From: Lachnoclostridium sp. UBA5725
GTDB taxonomy: Bacteria > Bacillota > Clostridia > Lachnospirales > Lachnospiraceae
Reading direction: 5' to 3'
Assembly: GCA_002419585.1 (NCBI GenBank)
Contig: DIGJ01000013.1
Span: 148,251-212,250 of the forward strand
DNA: 64,000 bases
Positions 25,181 to 34,077 of this stretch are shown here, one piece after another. Made by a program: the position numbers and the translations under genes. The number at the start of each line of letters is the position of its first letter. Within the stretch, counting starts at the first letter, position 1. The notes beneath the pieces are model-generated. The model ran no database searches. It was not told where the DNA came from and saw nothing but the letters and a program-made list of their open reading frames with translations.

Positions 25181-25323
25181 TTACTTTGTTGCAACTGCGG
25201 CAAAAATGCTGATTTTTGCAGAATCACCGCCACAACTGGAATCCGCTCAGCAATCACTTCCTACACAATGGATTTCATAGGAAGAAAATCCTGCTTCCAA
25301 ATACCATTTTAAGATATCGTTTA
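25181..25323 (-). pseudogene. 3' remnant of an unidentified gene with an in-frame TGA
   Basis: The frame downstream of the acetyltransferase stop reads DILKWYLEAGFSSYEIHCVG, then SDC, TGA (25247-25249), ADSSCGGDSAKISIFAAVAT and K before TAA at 25181. The clean continuation after the TGA suggests real coding sequence. The final KISIFAAVATK and AGF pattern resemble the ends of small SAM-dependent methyltransferases, which is a weak match. A DCC to DC-stop point change or a selenocysteine codon could both explain the TGA. The 5' part is absent. Confidence 0.4.
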
Positions 25324-25806
25324 TCGAATTGCGTTCCTTCGTTCCAATAAAATGGTATCCTGCCATTCACCAAAACGGTCCTTTGCTATCTTTTCTCGAT
25401 AGCCAATTTCACGAAATCCATATTTCTTATGTAGTTGAATACTCGATTCGTTAATGGCAAATATAGCTGCATATAAGCACCAGTATCCTAGCGTTTCACT
25501 TTCTAGACACAGTTTTTCCATCAGACTACTGCCTACTCCCTGACCACGTGCCTCCTTATCAACATAAATACTTACTTCCACAACACCCTTGTAGACCTCT
25601 CTTGCTGAAGTTGCACTGATTGCAGCCCATCCTAAGATAATGCCATCTTTATCTGCGACATACCTGCAATCCTTCAAATGTCCATTGTCCCATTGCTCAT
25701 AATCAGGGCACATGGTTTGAAAGGTGGATTCTCCCTCTTCTAGTGCCTGCTCATAAATTTTTCGAACAGCTTCCCAGTCTGTTTCCATCATTTCCCGTAT
25801 TATCAT
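25321..25806 (-). CDS. GNAT acetyltransferase, phosphinothricin-acetyltransferase-like
   Basis: 161 residues from the ATG at 25806, preceded by TTTGGAGG. IREMMETDWEAVRKIYEQAL is the opening typical of the Pat/Bar group, followed by ESTFQTMCPDYEQW, VEVSIYVDKEARGQGVGSSL (acetyl-CoA loop), AIFAINESSIQLHKKYGF and FGEWQDTILLER. Enzymes of this group acetylate phosphinothricin, methionine sulfoximine or similar amines. It overlaps the upstream MarR gene by 56 bases, so it is probably cotranscribed and regulated by it. Confidence 0.85.
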   Translation of the reverse strand: MIIREMMETDWEAVRKIYEQALEEGESTFQTMCPDYEQWDNGHLKDCRYVADKDGIILGWAAISATSAREVYKGVVEVSIYVDKEARGQGVGSSLMEKLCLESETLGYWCLYAAIFAINESSIQLHKKYGFREIGYREKIAKDRFGEWQDTILLERRNAIR

Positions 25807-26245
25807 TTTCTTTTTCCTCCAAAATACGACTGCATGCATCAATATATAATTCTAATGCTTCCATTACCGTATCTCGTTTATCCTGTGGTATTGCCTCTAA
25901 TATGGCTTGAAACTTATGATTCATATCGGTTTCTATCTTTTGAAAACGCTCGTTTCCCTTAACGGTTAATTCAAGTTCTACCCATCTTCTGTCAACTTTT
26001 GATGGCTTTCTTAGAACCATATCATGCTTTACGAGATCTTCTACTGCCCTGCTGGCAACACTTTTATCCACCTCTACAATCGTTGCAATGTCTTTTAGGG
26101 AGCTCCCAGGACACCTTCCAATTTCTACTAAGATATGGCATTGAAGGGCGTTTACTTCACAACAAGAGCAATCATCGGCATTTATCATATTTAGCTTTCT
26201 TTCTAAAAGTCTTGTATATTCTCGAAATTGATTTGACGGATTCAC
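25751..26245 (-). CDS. MarR-family transcriptional regulator
   Basis: 164 residues, start GTG after GGAG. The winged helix-turn-helix spans about residues 35-100: LQCHILVEIGRCPGSSLKDI, DKSVASRAVEDLVKHDMVLR (recognition helix) and KVDRRWVELELTVKGNERF (wing). The C-terminus includes CCEVNALQCH near the N-terminal dimerization helix, which could sense oxidants. A palindrome overlapping its own -35 region (26287-26307) suggests autoregulation. It likely controls the acetyltransferase it overlaps. Confidence 0.88.
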   Translation of the reverse strand: MNPSNQFREYTRLLERKLNMINADDCSCCEVNALQCHILVEIGRCPGSSLKDIATIVEVDKSVASRAVEDLVKHDMVLRKPSKVDRRWVELELTVKGNERFQKIETDMNHKFQAILEAIPQDKRDTVMEALELYIDACSRILEEKENDNTGNDGNRLGSCSKNL

Positions 26246-26274
26246 TTTCAGTCTCCTTTTTTCTTAATAAAATT

Positions 26275-26307
26275 ATAATAATGAATATAGTTGTTATTGT
26301 CAACTAT
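26275..26307 (-). promoter_or_regulatory. MarR promoter with overlapping operator palindrome
   Basis: Minus strand TTGACA (26298-26303) and TATTAT (26275-26280), 17 bases apart. The palindrome ATAGTTG-N7-CAACTAT (26287-26307) covers the -35 element and most of the spacer, as expected for a self-repressing MarR protein. The coding start is 30 bases away. Confidence 0.65.
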
Positions 26308-26542
26308 TGTTTTGTGCAACTGTTTTCAGAATAAAATCATCTACTTTTATATATCTGAAATGCAAGTATTATATAAAATATTATTTGTCAGCATTTCTTT
26401 ATTCACAAAACTACATCGTGTTTATGCGACAAAATTGCCGCCTAGTAACCAAAATCCGACAGTATCATATAATTTAATACGGGGATTTGTATGATTTTTG
26501 ATAATCAGCAAACTCTTCATCATATTTACAAGGAGGTAGTAT

Positions 26543-26854
26543 ATGGAATTTTTCAGGTACTTTCTAGTATTACTAGGTCCTGGATTAATCGGTGCACTGA
26601 CTTTTAGTATTGTGGCACGGTCAAGAACGGAAGTAAATATTTTTGTAGCACTTATGATGAATCTATTAGTCTTTACAACCATGATAACTGGTCTCTATTT
26701 TTTTAAAGATGTTTATAAAATGAAAGACCTGCTTTATGAATTTACTTGTTTAAGTTTTACCAGAAATTATATTCTTTTAAGTACAGCGATAAATATCGGA
26801 TATGGTATTTTCTTTGGAATCATTCGACGATTTTTACCGTGGTTAAGACCATAG
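26543..26854 (+). CDS. Small three-TM membrane protein, function unknown
   Basis: 103 residues with three hydrophobic segments (FLVLLGPGLIGALTFSIVAR, IFVALMMNLLVFTTMITGLY, and ILLSTAINIGYGIFFGIIRR). The ATG follows AAGGAGG at six bases. It is the only plus-strand gene in this stretch, directly beyond the polysaccharide operon's 3' end, and shares a long bidirectional terminator with it. The family is not recognised; it may be unrelated to the operon. Confidence 0.7.
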   Translation: MEFFRYFLVLLGPGLIGALTFSIVARSRTEVNIFVALMMNLLVFTTMITGLYFFKDVYKMKDLLYEFTCLSFTRNYILLSTAINIGYGIFFGIIRRFLPWLRP

Positions 26855-26920
26855 CCAAACGCACAAATAGCCTGTGCCCTAACGTATTGAGGTTAGAGCA
26901 CAGGTTATTTGTGCGTTTGG
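26855..26920. terminator. 29-bp bidirectional terminator stem
   Basis: CCAAACGCACAAATAGCCTG... (26855-26883) pairs with its complement at 26891-26920 with one mismatch and a bulge, loop GTATTGA. It lies between the converging small membrane gene and the polysaccharide operon, and serves both strands. Confidence 0.85.
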
Positions 26921-26944
26921 ATGCAAATTGAAGACAACTTTTTT

Positions 26945-28114
26945 TTATATATTAAGTTCATCCGAATCCTGGAATGTAGGTACTACTTCTTTCATTACCA
27001 CTTTTATGTCTATCATTGATTTTGAATGAATCGCTCGTGATAAATTCTTAAGTTTCTTCTTGATTTCTTTTTTCGATATATATTCCTGCGCCTCTCTATA
27101 TATCTTTTGATTTTCGGTAGCGATTAAGTTATCACTATTCATCAAATGCTCTTCATATAACTTTTCTCCAGGACGAAGACCCGTCTGTGCAATTGGTATA
27201 TCCGTATAAGGTTGATAACCAGCCAGTCGTATCAGATCTTCTGCCAAATCAATGATTCTTATCGGCTCTCCCATATCTAATACATAAATCTCCGCACTGT
27301 TGGCCATAGCTCCTGCTTGTAATACCAAAAGTACTGCCTCAGAAATGGTCATAAAATAACGGGTAATTCGCCGATCGGTTATTGTAACTGGTCCTCCCGC
27401 CGCAATCTGCTTTTGAAACAAGGGAATCACGGACCCATTTGAACCTAGTACATTTCCAAATCGTACCGCTACAAACTTCGTTTTGCTGCTTTCTTTCCTG
27501 CTTTGAAGTATCATTTCGCAAAACCGTTTGCTGGCACCCATGATACTTGTTGGATTTACTGCTTTGTCCGTTGAGATTAATACAAATTTTTCAACTTCAA
27601 ATTCTTCGGAAGCTCGCACTAAATTATAGGTCCCAAATATATTATTTATGATTGCTTCCTCCGGACAGTCTTCCATTAAAGGCACATGCTTATGGGCGGC
27701 TGCATGAAAGACTACATCAGGATGATAACGACGAAACAATTGATCGATTAGTTCTTTGTTACAAATCGAGGCAATTTCCGTTCTTAAATTCAGCTGATCT
27801 CCATATTTTTGTACCAATTCTTGCTGAATACTATACGCATTATTCTCGTATATATCTAAAATAATCAAAAGCTTTGGTTTGACTTTTGCGATTTGCCGAC
27901 ATAGCTCAGATCCTATGGAGCCTCCACCACCAGTTACCATGACTATTTTATTCTTCAGAAAATTTGCTATCTTATCATTTTCAAGAATAATCTGCTCTCT
28001 ACCCAAAAGTTTCTCTATATCAATATCCCAAACACTATTTTGAAGTATAAATACCTCATTTTCTTCCGGTGAATTCGAGCAAATAAGCTGCAGTATTGCT
28101 TGACTTTCATCCAT
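26945..28114 (-). CDS. Soluble CapD/PglF-like NDP-sugar 4,6-dehydratase
   Basis: 389 residues. VMVTGGGGSIGSELCRQIAK binds NAD(P), VVFHAAAHKHVPLMEDCPEE and FVLISTDKAVNPTSIMGASK (S-M-G-x-x-K in place of YxxxK) mark the short-chain extended dehydratases that convert UDP-GlcNAc to a 4-keto-6-deoxy sugar. Full-length relatives (WbpM, PglF, CapD) have about 600 residues with four TM helices; here the N-terminal membrane half is missing and the chain starts in the linker (DIDIEKLLGREQI). It is the last operon gene. A dehydratase step for a second deoxyamino sugar is likely, but no matching aminotransferase or reductase is seen. Confidence 0.85.
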   Translation of the reverse strand: MDESQAILQLICSNSPEENEVFILQNSVWDIDIEKLLGREQIILENDKIANFLKNKIVMVTGGGGSIGSELCRQIAKVKPKLLIILDIYENNAYSIQQELVQKYGDQLNLRTEIASICNKELIDQLFRRYHPDVVFHAAAHKHVPLMEDCPEEAIINNIFGTYNLVRASEEFEVEKFVLISTDKAVNPTSIMGASKRFCEMILQSRKESSKTKFVAVRFGNVLGSNGSVIPLFQKQIAAGGPVTITDRRITRYFMTISEAVLLVLQAGAMANSAEIYVLDMGEPIRIIDLAEDLIRLAGYQPYTDIPIAQTGLRPGEKLYEEHLMNSDNLIATENQKIYREAQEYISKKEIKKKLKNLSRAIHSKSMIDIKVVMKEVVPTFQDSDELNI

Positions 28115-28210
28115 TAATTTGTTACACCTCCTTTGGTGATATTGTCGAATTATGCAATATTTTGTATTACATAATTAATATATTCCAAAGGCTTGCTTTC
28201 TGTACCTGCT

Positions 28211-29338
28211 CTATCCTTGATTCCATACGACACGATTTACATAATCGGTATACGACAAAATAATCCGAAGTATTTTGTCCGATACATTTGGCATACTATA
28301 ATCGGCTACTTGCCTTAACGTATCCTCCTTTTCTGTTTCCAAAATACTTAATCCTTGTAATATCCGCTCTTTTTTTAGTCCTACCATCATAACGGCCCCT
28401 TCCTCCATTGCCTCCATTCTCTCATGTGCCTGTCTTAGATTCAGTGCCTTGAATTTAAGAATGGAGGATTCTTCGCTTATTGTGCCACTATCGCTTAGTA
28501 CGGCCTTTGCATTCATTTGAAGCTTTAGATAATCATAATATCCAAAGGGCTTCATCACTTTTATAAGAGGATGGAGTATGACTTTATCCTCCTCCATGCG
28601 TTTTCTGGTTCTTGGGTGCGTACTGATTAGTACTGTTTTTTGATAAACTTCTGCAATGGCGTTTAAACTGTCAATGAAATCTTCAAAATTCGTGTTTGAA
28701 TTAATATTTTCTTCTCTATGAGCAGATACCACAAAAAATTGATCCCATTTAAGGTCAAGTCTTTGTAATATATCCGATGCCTCGATTTGTTTTATTCTTG
28801 CATTGATGACCTCATACATTGGGCTTCCAGTTTTTATAATCCGATCTGGGGGAAGTCCTTCCCGTTTTAAATAATCCCGCGCAATATCACTGTAAGGTAA
28901 ATTGATATCTGCAATATGATCGACTAATTTCCGGTTGCTCTCTTCGGGAACTCTTTCATCAAAGCAACGGTTTCCTGCTTCCATATGAAAGATTGGAATA
29001 TGTCTTCGTTTCGCAGCGATGGCACATAGACAACTGTTTGTATCTCCAAGGATTAAAAGAGCATCTGGATTTGTTGTTTGTAAGACTTTATCTATTTTAA
29101 TCAGAATATTTCCGATTGTTTCGATTGGATTTGACGTTGCAGCATCCAGATAATAGTCAGGCTTTCTTATGTCGAAGTCTTGAAAGAATATTTCATTCAA
29201 TTCATAATCGTAATTTTGTCCGGTATGTACAAGAATATGTTCTATGACATCCGACTTCTCTAACGTATGGATAATGGAGGACAAACGGATGATTTCCGGC
29301 CTTGTACCAACAACTGTCATAACTTTTAATCGATCCAT
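28211..29338 (-). CDS. capG: UDP-N-acetylglucosamine 2-epimerase-type enzyme (CapG/FnlC)
   Basis: 375 residues. VVGTRPEIIRLSSIIHTLEK opens the epimerase; the catalytic region ILGDTNSCLCAIAAKRRHIP and FHMEAGNRCFDERVPEESNR follow, then HREENINS and LSDSGTISEESSIL. With CapE and CapF it forms the final C2 epimerisation that gives UDP-N-acetyl-L-fucosamine. It starts directly after the CapF stop. AAAGGAGG-like sites are absent, so translation is probably coupled. Order capE-capF-capG matches known L-FucNAc loci. Confidence 0.9.
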   Translation of the reverse strand: MDRLKVMTVVGTRPEIIRLSSIIHTLEKSDVIEHILVHTGQNYDYELNEIFFQDFDIRKPDYYLDAATSNPIETIGNILIKIDKVLQTTNPDALLILGDTNSCLCAIAAKRRHIPIFHMEAGNRCFDERVPEESNRKLVDHIADINLPYSDIARDYLKREGLPPDRIIKTGSPMYEVINARIKQIEASDILQRLDLKWDQFFVVSAHREENINSNTNFEDFIDSLNAIAEVYQKTVLISTHPRTRKRMEEDKVILHPLIKVMKPFGYYDYLKLQMNAKAVLSDSGTISEESSILKFKALNLRQAHERMEAMEEGAVMMVGLKKERILQGLSILETEKEDTLRQVADYSMPNVSDKILRIILSYTDYVNRVVWNQG

Positions 29339-30448
29339 TTACACCTCCATATAATACGTATCCGGGTTATTCGGATCAAATATCTCGTTTACCCATGCAA
29401 GAACAACCAGATCCGTCGTACTGTTATTTTCTATATTGTGCGTATACCCAACCGGAATGTCCACTACCTCCATTTTCTCACTACTTACCTCGTAAGCAAT
29501 GATCTCATTCGAAGTGATTTTTCGAAGCCTTATGATTCCACTTCCACTTACTACGAGAAATTTTTCTGTTTTTGTTCCATGCCAATGGTTTCCTCTTACG
29601 GCACCAGGTTTTGATCGAATAACAGAAAACTGCCCGATTGAATCTTGTTTTAAAAACTCAACAAAAGAGCCTCGGTAATCTTCCTTTCTTTGAAGTTCAT
29701 ATTGAAAGGAAGATTCCGGCACATAACTCAAATAGGTACTGTATAACTTTTTCGTTAGGTCATCTGCCATACATGGAATTCCCAAGGTTTCATGCAGCTT
29801 GTAAAAAGTAGAAATTGTATCTGCCAAATCTTTTAAAGTAATGGTATGTGTACATGGTATTTCATAATACTCCCCTGCTTTGTTTGCCTCTCCCTTTATC
29901 GCATGTATGAATTCTTCCACAACATCATCAATATAGGCTAAATTCAAGGTTGAATCAGGGGAATTTATCGTAATTGGAAGGCCATTGGCTATATTATGAC
30001 AAAAGGTTGCTACTACACTGTTATAATTCGGCCTACACCATTTACCGAATACATTCACCAATCGATAAATTAAAACAGTTGCTCCAGTTTCCGCCACATA
30101 CGAAAAGAGCATCTCTTCTGCCTCTTTTTTTGTTTTACCATATAAATTGTCCATGGTTGCCTGAATGGAAGAGGTGAAAAGAATTGGACAAGTATTATGC
30201 TGTTTTTTTAAAGTATCTAATAAAACTCTCGTAAAATCGACATTCCCATTTTTATATTCCGATTCCTCAATCGGACGATTAATACCTGCAAGATGAAAAA
30301 CAAATTCCGCCTCCTTACAGTAGTGTTCCAATAAAGACAGATCCTTTTTCGTATCAAATTCCATAATATCCATGTAATTATGATTTCTTAATCCTACGAC
30401 CAGATTTTTACCGATAAATCCGTTTGCTCCAGTAATTAATAGTTTCAT
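29339..30448 (-). CDS. capF: CapF-type epimerase/reductase with C-terminal cupin
   Basis: 369 residues from the ATG at 30448. The N-terminal Rossmann part begins MKLLITGANGFIGKNLVVGL and has FHLAGINRP and LFTSSIQATMDNLYGKTKKE with the Y-x-x-x-K pair. The C-terminal 110 residues form a cupin with VRGNHWHGTKTEKFLVVSGS, where two His can bind metal. CapF of Staphylococcus aureus has this bipartite layout and makes UDP-6-deoxy-talosamine-type intermediates by C3 epimerisation and C4 reduction. CapE and CapG lie on each side. Confidence 0.9.
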   Translation of the reverse strand: MKLLITGANGFIGKNLVVGLRNHNYMDIMEFDTKKDLSLLEHYCKEAEFVFHLAGINRPIEESEYKNGNVDFTRVLLDTLKKQHNTCPILFTSSIQATMDNLYGKTKKEAEEMLFSYVAETGATVLIYRLVNVFGKWCRPNYNSVVATFCHNIANGLPITINSPDSTLNLAYIDDVVEEFIHAIKGEANKAGEYYEIPCTHTITLKDLADTISTFYKLHETLGIPCMADDLTKKLYSTYLSYVPESSFQYELQRKEDYRGSFVEFLKQDSIGQFSVIRSKPGAVRGNHWHGTKTEKFLVVSGSGIIRLRKITSNEIIAYEVSSEKMEVVDIPVGYTHNIENNSTTDLVVLAWVNEIFDPNNPDTYYMEV

Positions 30449-30516
30449 ACATCCCAACCCTTCGAGTAATTGATCGCACGTTTCAATTCGCACAGCGTTA
30501 TTTTGCTATCCAGCTC

Positions 30517-31527
30517 TTAAGTTGTTTCTAGAGCCTCTTTAATATAATCCAATTGAAGCAATTCCTCTTTGATCTGTTCAATGGTGAGTCTTTTTGTATT
30601 ATTTGAATTATATTCCTCCATTTTCTCTAACGACTGATGTCCTTCCAGAAAATATTTGTTATAGTTAAGTTCTCGTTTATCTGCAGGAATCCGGTAAAAA
30701 GTACCCAAATCCTCGGCCACAAAAAATTCTTCTTTGGTAAGCAGGGTTTCGTATTGTTTTTCACCATGGCGGGTTCCGATTATTTTGATTTCATTGTCGG
30801 CATGAAAGAGTTCCTTTAGCGCTTGTGCTAGGTCACCAATCGTTGAAGCCGCTGATTTTTGTACCATGATGTCTCCTGTTTGTGCATTATGAAAAGCAAA
30901 ATCAACGAGTCCTACTGCTTCGTCAAGATTCATTAAAAAACGAGTCATATCTGGATTTGTTATTGTAATTGTCTGACCACTCTTGATCTGCTCCACAAAT
31001 AACGGTATTACGGAGCCTCTGGAGGCCATTACATTACCATATCTTGTTCCGCAAATTAACGTATTATCAGAATCTACGGTCTTTGATTTTGCGATAAATA
31101 CTTTTTCAAGCATTGCCTTCGAAATACCCATCGCATTGATTGGATATGCAGCTTTATCCGTAGAAAGACATACAATTTTTTTGACTTGAAATTCGATTCC
31201 AGCGGTCAATACATTATCCGTTCCCAAAACATTGGTTTTCACTGCTTCCAGTGGAAAGAATTCACAAGAGGGAACTTGCTTAAGCGCAGCTGCATGGAAG
31301 ATGTAATCTACCCCATGCATCGCATTTTTGATGGAATCGATATCTCTTACATCACCAATATAATATTTGATCTTATCATTCTTATAAATATTACGCATAT
31401 CATCTTGCTTTTTTTCATCTCGTGAAAAAATCCGAATTTCTTTGATATCTGTATTCAGAAATCTCTTTAGTACTGCATTCCCAAAACTTCCAGTTCCTCC
31501 GGTTATAAGAAGCGTACTATTATTCAT
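30517..31527 (-). CDS. capE: UDP-GlcNAc 4,6-dehydratase/5-epimerase (CapE/FnlA)
   Basis: 336 residues. ITGGTGSFGNAVLKRFLN is the NAD(P)-binding motif; IFHAAALKQVPSCEFFPLEA and CLSTDKAAYPINAMGISKAM with M-G-x-x-K are characteristic of the inverting 4,6-dehydratases (FlaA1/CapE/PseB group). It starts the UDP-L-FucNAc pathway from UDP-GlcNAc. TGGAGG lies five bases before the ATG. CapF follows 68 bases later. The alternative PseB function (pseudaminic acid) is unlikely because PseC-like partners are absent and CapF/CapG are present. Confidence 0.9.
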   Translation of the reverse strand: MNNSTLLITGGTGSFGNAVLKRFLNTDIKEIRIFSRDEKKQDDMRNIYKNDKIKYYIGDVRDIDSIKNAMHGVDYIFHAAALKQVPSCEFFPLEAVKTNVLGTDNVLTAGIEFQVKKIVCLSTDKAAYPINAMGISKAMLEKVFIAKSKTVDSDNTLICGTRYGNVMASRGSVIPLFVEQIKSGQTITITNPDMTRFLMNLDEAVGLVDFAFHNAQTGDIMVQKSAASTIGDLAQALKELFHADNEIKIIGTRHGEKQYETLLTKEEFFVAEDLGTFYRIPADKRELNYNKYFLEGHQSLEKMEEYNSNNTKRLTIEQIKEELLQLDYIKEALETT

Positions 31528-31574
31528 GTTACCTCCATCTTTCTATCAAAAATGCTCTTCAATTAATAATTTCA

Positions 31575-32507
31575 CTATGCTTTATGTCGCCTTCGTCCTT
31601 TATGACTCCTTCTTGCTTTGTAGCTCTTTTGTATTCCTTCTTTAAATCCATAAATCCTTAGATTCTGTGCTGCCTTTTCAAATCTGATGATTTGTTTGTA
31701 AATTGTTTGTATACATGTTCCAAATCGATCTGGATTGGCACTAAATAAGTATTTGAATCGCCTCTTTACTGCCTTTTCTGATAAAATTCCAAGCTGTTTA
31801 TAATTCACATTTTTTATGTTGTTCTCTTCAAACCACTTCTTATCATTCCACAGCCACTTACCCCATGCAATTCCGTATCCGTAGCTTTGATTTATTTTGT
31901 AGGGAACGATCATATTGCTGATGTCATAATCGTTTTCCCCATAATTCCATAAGAAGATCCGATTGGTGTCTTTGATTCGTTTTGTCCCAAATTCTTCAAA
32001 CTGCCAGGGATTTTCTGATAAATCCAGAAAACTAAGGAGGGCTTCTTTGTTCCATAATGCAAACTGCGTATCGAGACGAAATGTGATATCACCTCCGGCA
32101 ATATAAAAGTTTTCATATTGCTGCGTTTTAATCAGTCCTTTTTCATTGGAAACCGCAAGCCTGCAAACTGCAATATCCGAATTTTCCTCCATCCATTCAT
32201 AACACTTTTCTAGCTCTTTACTTTTCACATAATCCAAAAGAAAAAAATCTTCTAAGGAAAATATGATATATTTTGACGGAATTTCCTTTAGACAATGATA
32301 TAAGCGTTCGCTCCATGTAAAGTTACATCCAATATTTTGACATCGTATCTTTAATCCTTCATGGGTATATGTTTTATTTTCAGTGATCAAGTAAATGTCG
32401 TTTGGATGCTTGCTCCAGTACTTTTTAATCAACTCAAAATAAGGGTACCATGCCGTTTCATACTTGTCGCAGCTGGAGACCACGAAACTACAATCCTCCA
32501 TTAACAT
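31575..32507 (-). CDS. Putative glycosyltransferase-like protein in polysaccharide operon
   Basis: 311 residues, start chosen at the first plausible ATG within the end of the flippase gene (overlap about 20 bases; GTG starts at 32519-32522 are possible). It has FVVSSCDKYETAWYPYFELI, KYIIFSLEDFFLLDYVKSKE (acidic EDF in the place of a DxD) and AVCRLAVSN, which together suggest a GT-A-like fold seen in other O-antigen loci. The acceptor and donor are unknown. Family membership is inferred from pattern and context. Confidence 0.6.
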   Translation of the reverse strand: MLMEDCSFVVSSCDKYETAWYPYFELIKKYWSKHPNDIYLITENKTYTHEGLKIRCQNIGCNFTWSERLYHCLKEIPSKYIIFSLEDFFLLDYVKSKELEKCYEWMEENSDIAVCRLAVSNEKGLIKTQQYENFYIAGGDITFRLDTQFALWNKEALLSFLDLSENPWQFEEFGTKRIKDTNRIFLWNYGENDYDISNMIVPYKINQSYGYGIAWGKWLWNDKKWFEENNIKNVNYKQLGILSEKAVKRRFKYLFSANPDRFGTCIQTIYKQIIRFEKAAQNLRIYGFKEGIQKSYKARRSHKGRRRHKA

Positions 32508-34017
32508 CTTTTTTTTCACCACGCTTTTTGATTGCTACTATTAGCTTATTCCGTTCCTCTTTTCCTGTGCCAAAGAAGAAAACGATAACTCCAAATACAA
32601 TTGATACAATCATTCCTTTTAAAATCAGCCATAACCACCCTTGCTGCTCGATAAATTCAAGAACTGTAAGGGACAACATAAGGGAAACTCCGATTGGAAG
32701 GAGCATTCGAATATAACAGGACTTGTAAAAGTGAATCATACCAAAGTGTAATACTTTGTAATAAATTACATTCATATAGATAAGATTGATAACTGCTGTA
32801 ATACAGATTGCACTACATACCCCAATCGCTCCAAAATAGTAGGATAATAAGGCTGCGATTCCGATATTTAATATACTGGTGCAAATCAAACCAATGGATT
32901 GTAATTTTACTTTATTCTTGGCCAGTATGGTTGTTCTGGCAATCTGCTGCGAATATTCAAACAGCGTTGGAATCACTAAAATGACGGTACAATAGTAAGC
33001 ATTAAGGTACTCTTTTCCCATCCAAAGTGTCATAAACTCTTTTCCAACGCTCACAAATCCTACAAATACCCATCCTAGTACAAATAGCTGGAATTTTCCT
33101 ATCTTTATCATAAGGGTTCGAATATCCTGCTCCTTTTTTTCGGATAACTTTCGAAAAACGGTGGGTAGAAACAGTCCATCAATAGCAGCGGCGATAATAT
33201 AAAAATACCCTGCAATCGCAGAAGCTGGTGCATAGAGGGCAATTTCTCCACTGGTGGAGGTTACTCCCAAAATGGATGGTGCAATATTGTAGGTCAGACG
33301 TTGTGCGATTCCGATTATCGTAATCCATATGGAAAAATCAAACATTTCCTTCCTCATTGTTTTATCGTTGCTTGTAAAGTCCACTTGAATCGGAGTATTC
33401 CGTTTTAATAATACTAGCTTTATAGTGATAACGATTAAGGGTACGAACGCATTTACCGCAACAATTGAAATTACGCCATATCCAAATAGAAGCAAAGCAA
33501 CAACCAAAAGGATGGATACCACTTTTTGCAACAGTTCACATAGCTTTAATTGTACAAAATATTCATATGCGCTAAAAATTCCATTTAAAATGCTGAATGG
33601 AAAGGATATTACACTAAAACCAGCAATGATGAGGAATAAAATTTTAAATTGCGACATCTCCTGGGGTTTAAGCCCTACATAAATGTACTCTAGTGAGAAA
33701 TAGGTCGCTGCCAATATCAAAAGAATAACAAAATCGATAATAATGAATAATTTGAACACGATTCCAAGTAAATTATTGATACTTTTCGTATCGTTATCAA
33801 CCTTATATTTTGCTACAAATCGAGTTACAACTGAGCCGATTCCAAAATCCATTAAAAAGATGGAAATCAGTGAAATTGCAAGCGTATACAATCCATAGTC
33901 CGATTTTCCTATTTTTTGAACCATCCACGGCGTATATAGTAACGTTGCAACAATATTAATGATAATTGCAAGATATGAAATGAAAGCTCCATTTCTAATT
34001 TGATTTCTACTCTCCAT
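32488..34017 (-). CDS. wzx: Wzx-type polysaccharide flippase (MATE/PST family)
   Basis: 509 residues with about 12-14 transmembrane helices. The opening NGAFISYLAIIINIVATLLY, then GLYTLAISLISIFLMDFGIG and ALYAPASAIAGYFYIIAAAI, fit the PST flippases that move undecaprenyl-linked repeat units across the membrane. The C-terminal tail is charged and cytoplasmic. It overlaps the next operon gene by up to 35 bases. Together with Wzy and BY-kinase it defines a Wzx/Wzy-dependent pathway. Confidence 0.88.
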   Translation of the reverse strand: MESRNQIRNGAFISYLAIIINIVATLLYTPWMVQKIGKSDYGLYTLAISLISIFLMDFGIGSVVTRFVAKYKVDNDTKSINNLLGIVFKLFIIIDFVILLILAATYFSLEYIYVGLKPQEMSQFKILFLIIAGFSVISFPFSILNGIFSAYEYFVQLKLCELLQKVVSILLVVALLLFGYGVISIVAVNAFVPLIVITIKLVLLKRNTPIQVDFTSNDKTMRKEMFDFSIWITIIGIAQRLTYNIAPSILGVTSTSGEIALYAPASAIAGYFYIIAAAIDGLFLPTVFRKLSEKKEQDIRTLMIKIGKFQLFVLGWVFVGFVSVGKEFMTLWMGKEYLNAYYCTVILVIPTLFEYSQQIARTTILAKNKVKLQSIGLICTSILNIGIAALLSYYFGAIGVCSAICITAVINLIYMNVIYYKVLHFGMIHFYKSCYIRMLLPIGVSLMLSLTVLEFIEQQGWLWLILKGMIVSIVFGVIVFFFGTGKEERNKLIVAIKKRGEKKDVNGGL

Positions 34018-34077
34018 GTTTCTCCTTATCCGCGAGAAAACCTGTTTTCATTCATAAATATTAATCTGTCATAATTC

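Noticed and set aside
25181..25323. Definite selenoprotein
   Set aside because: The 5' part is absent and no clear SECIS hairpin follows the TGA; only listed as a possibility.
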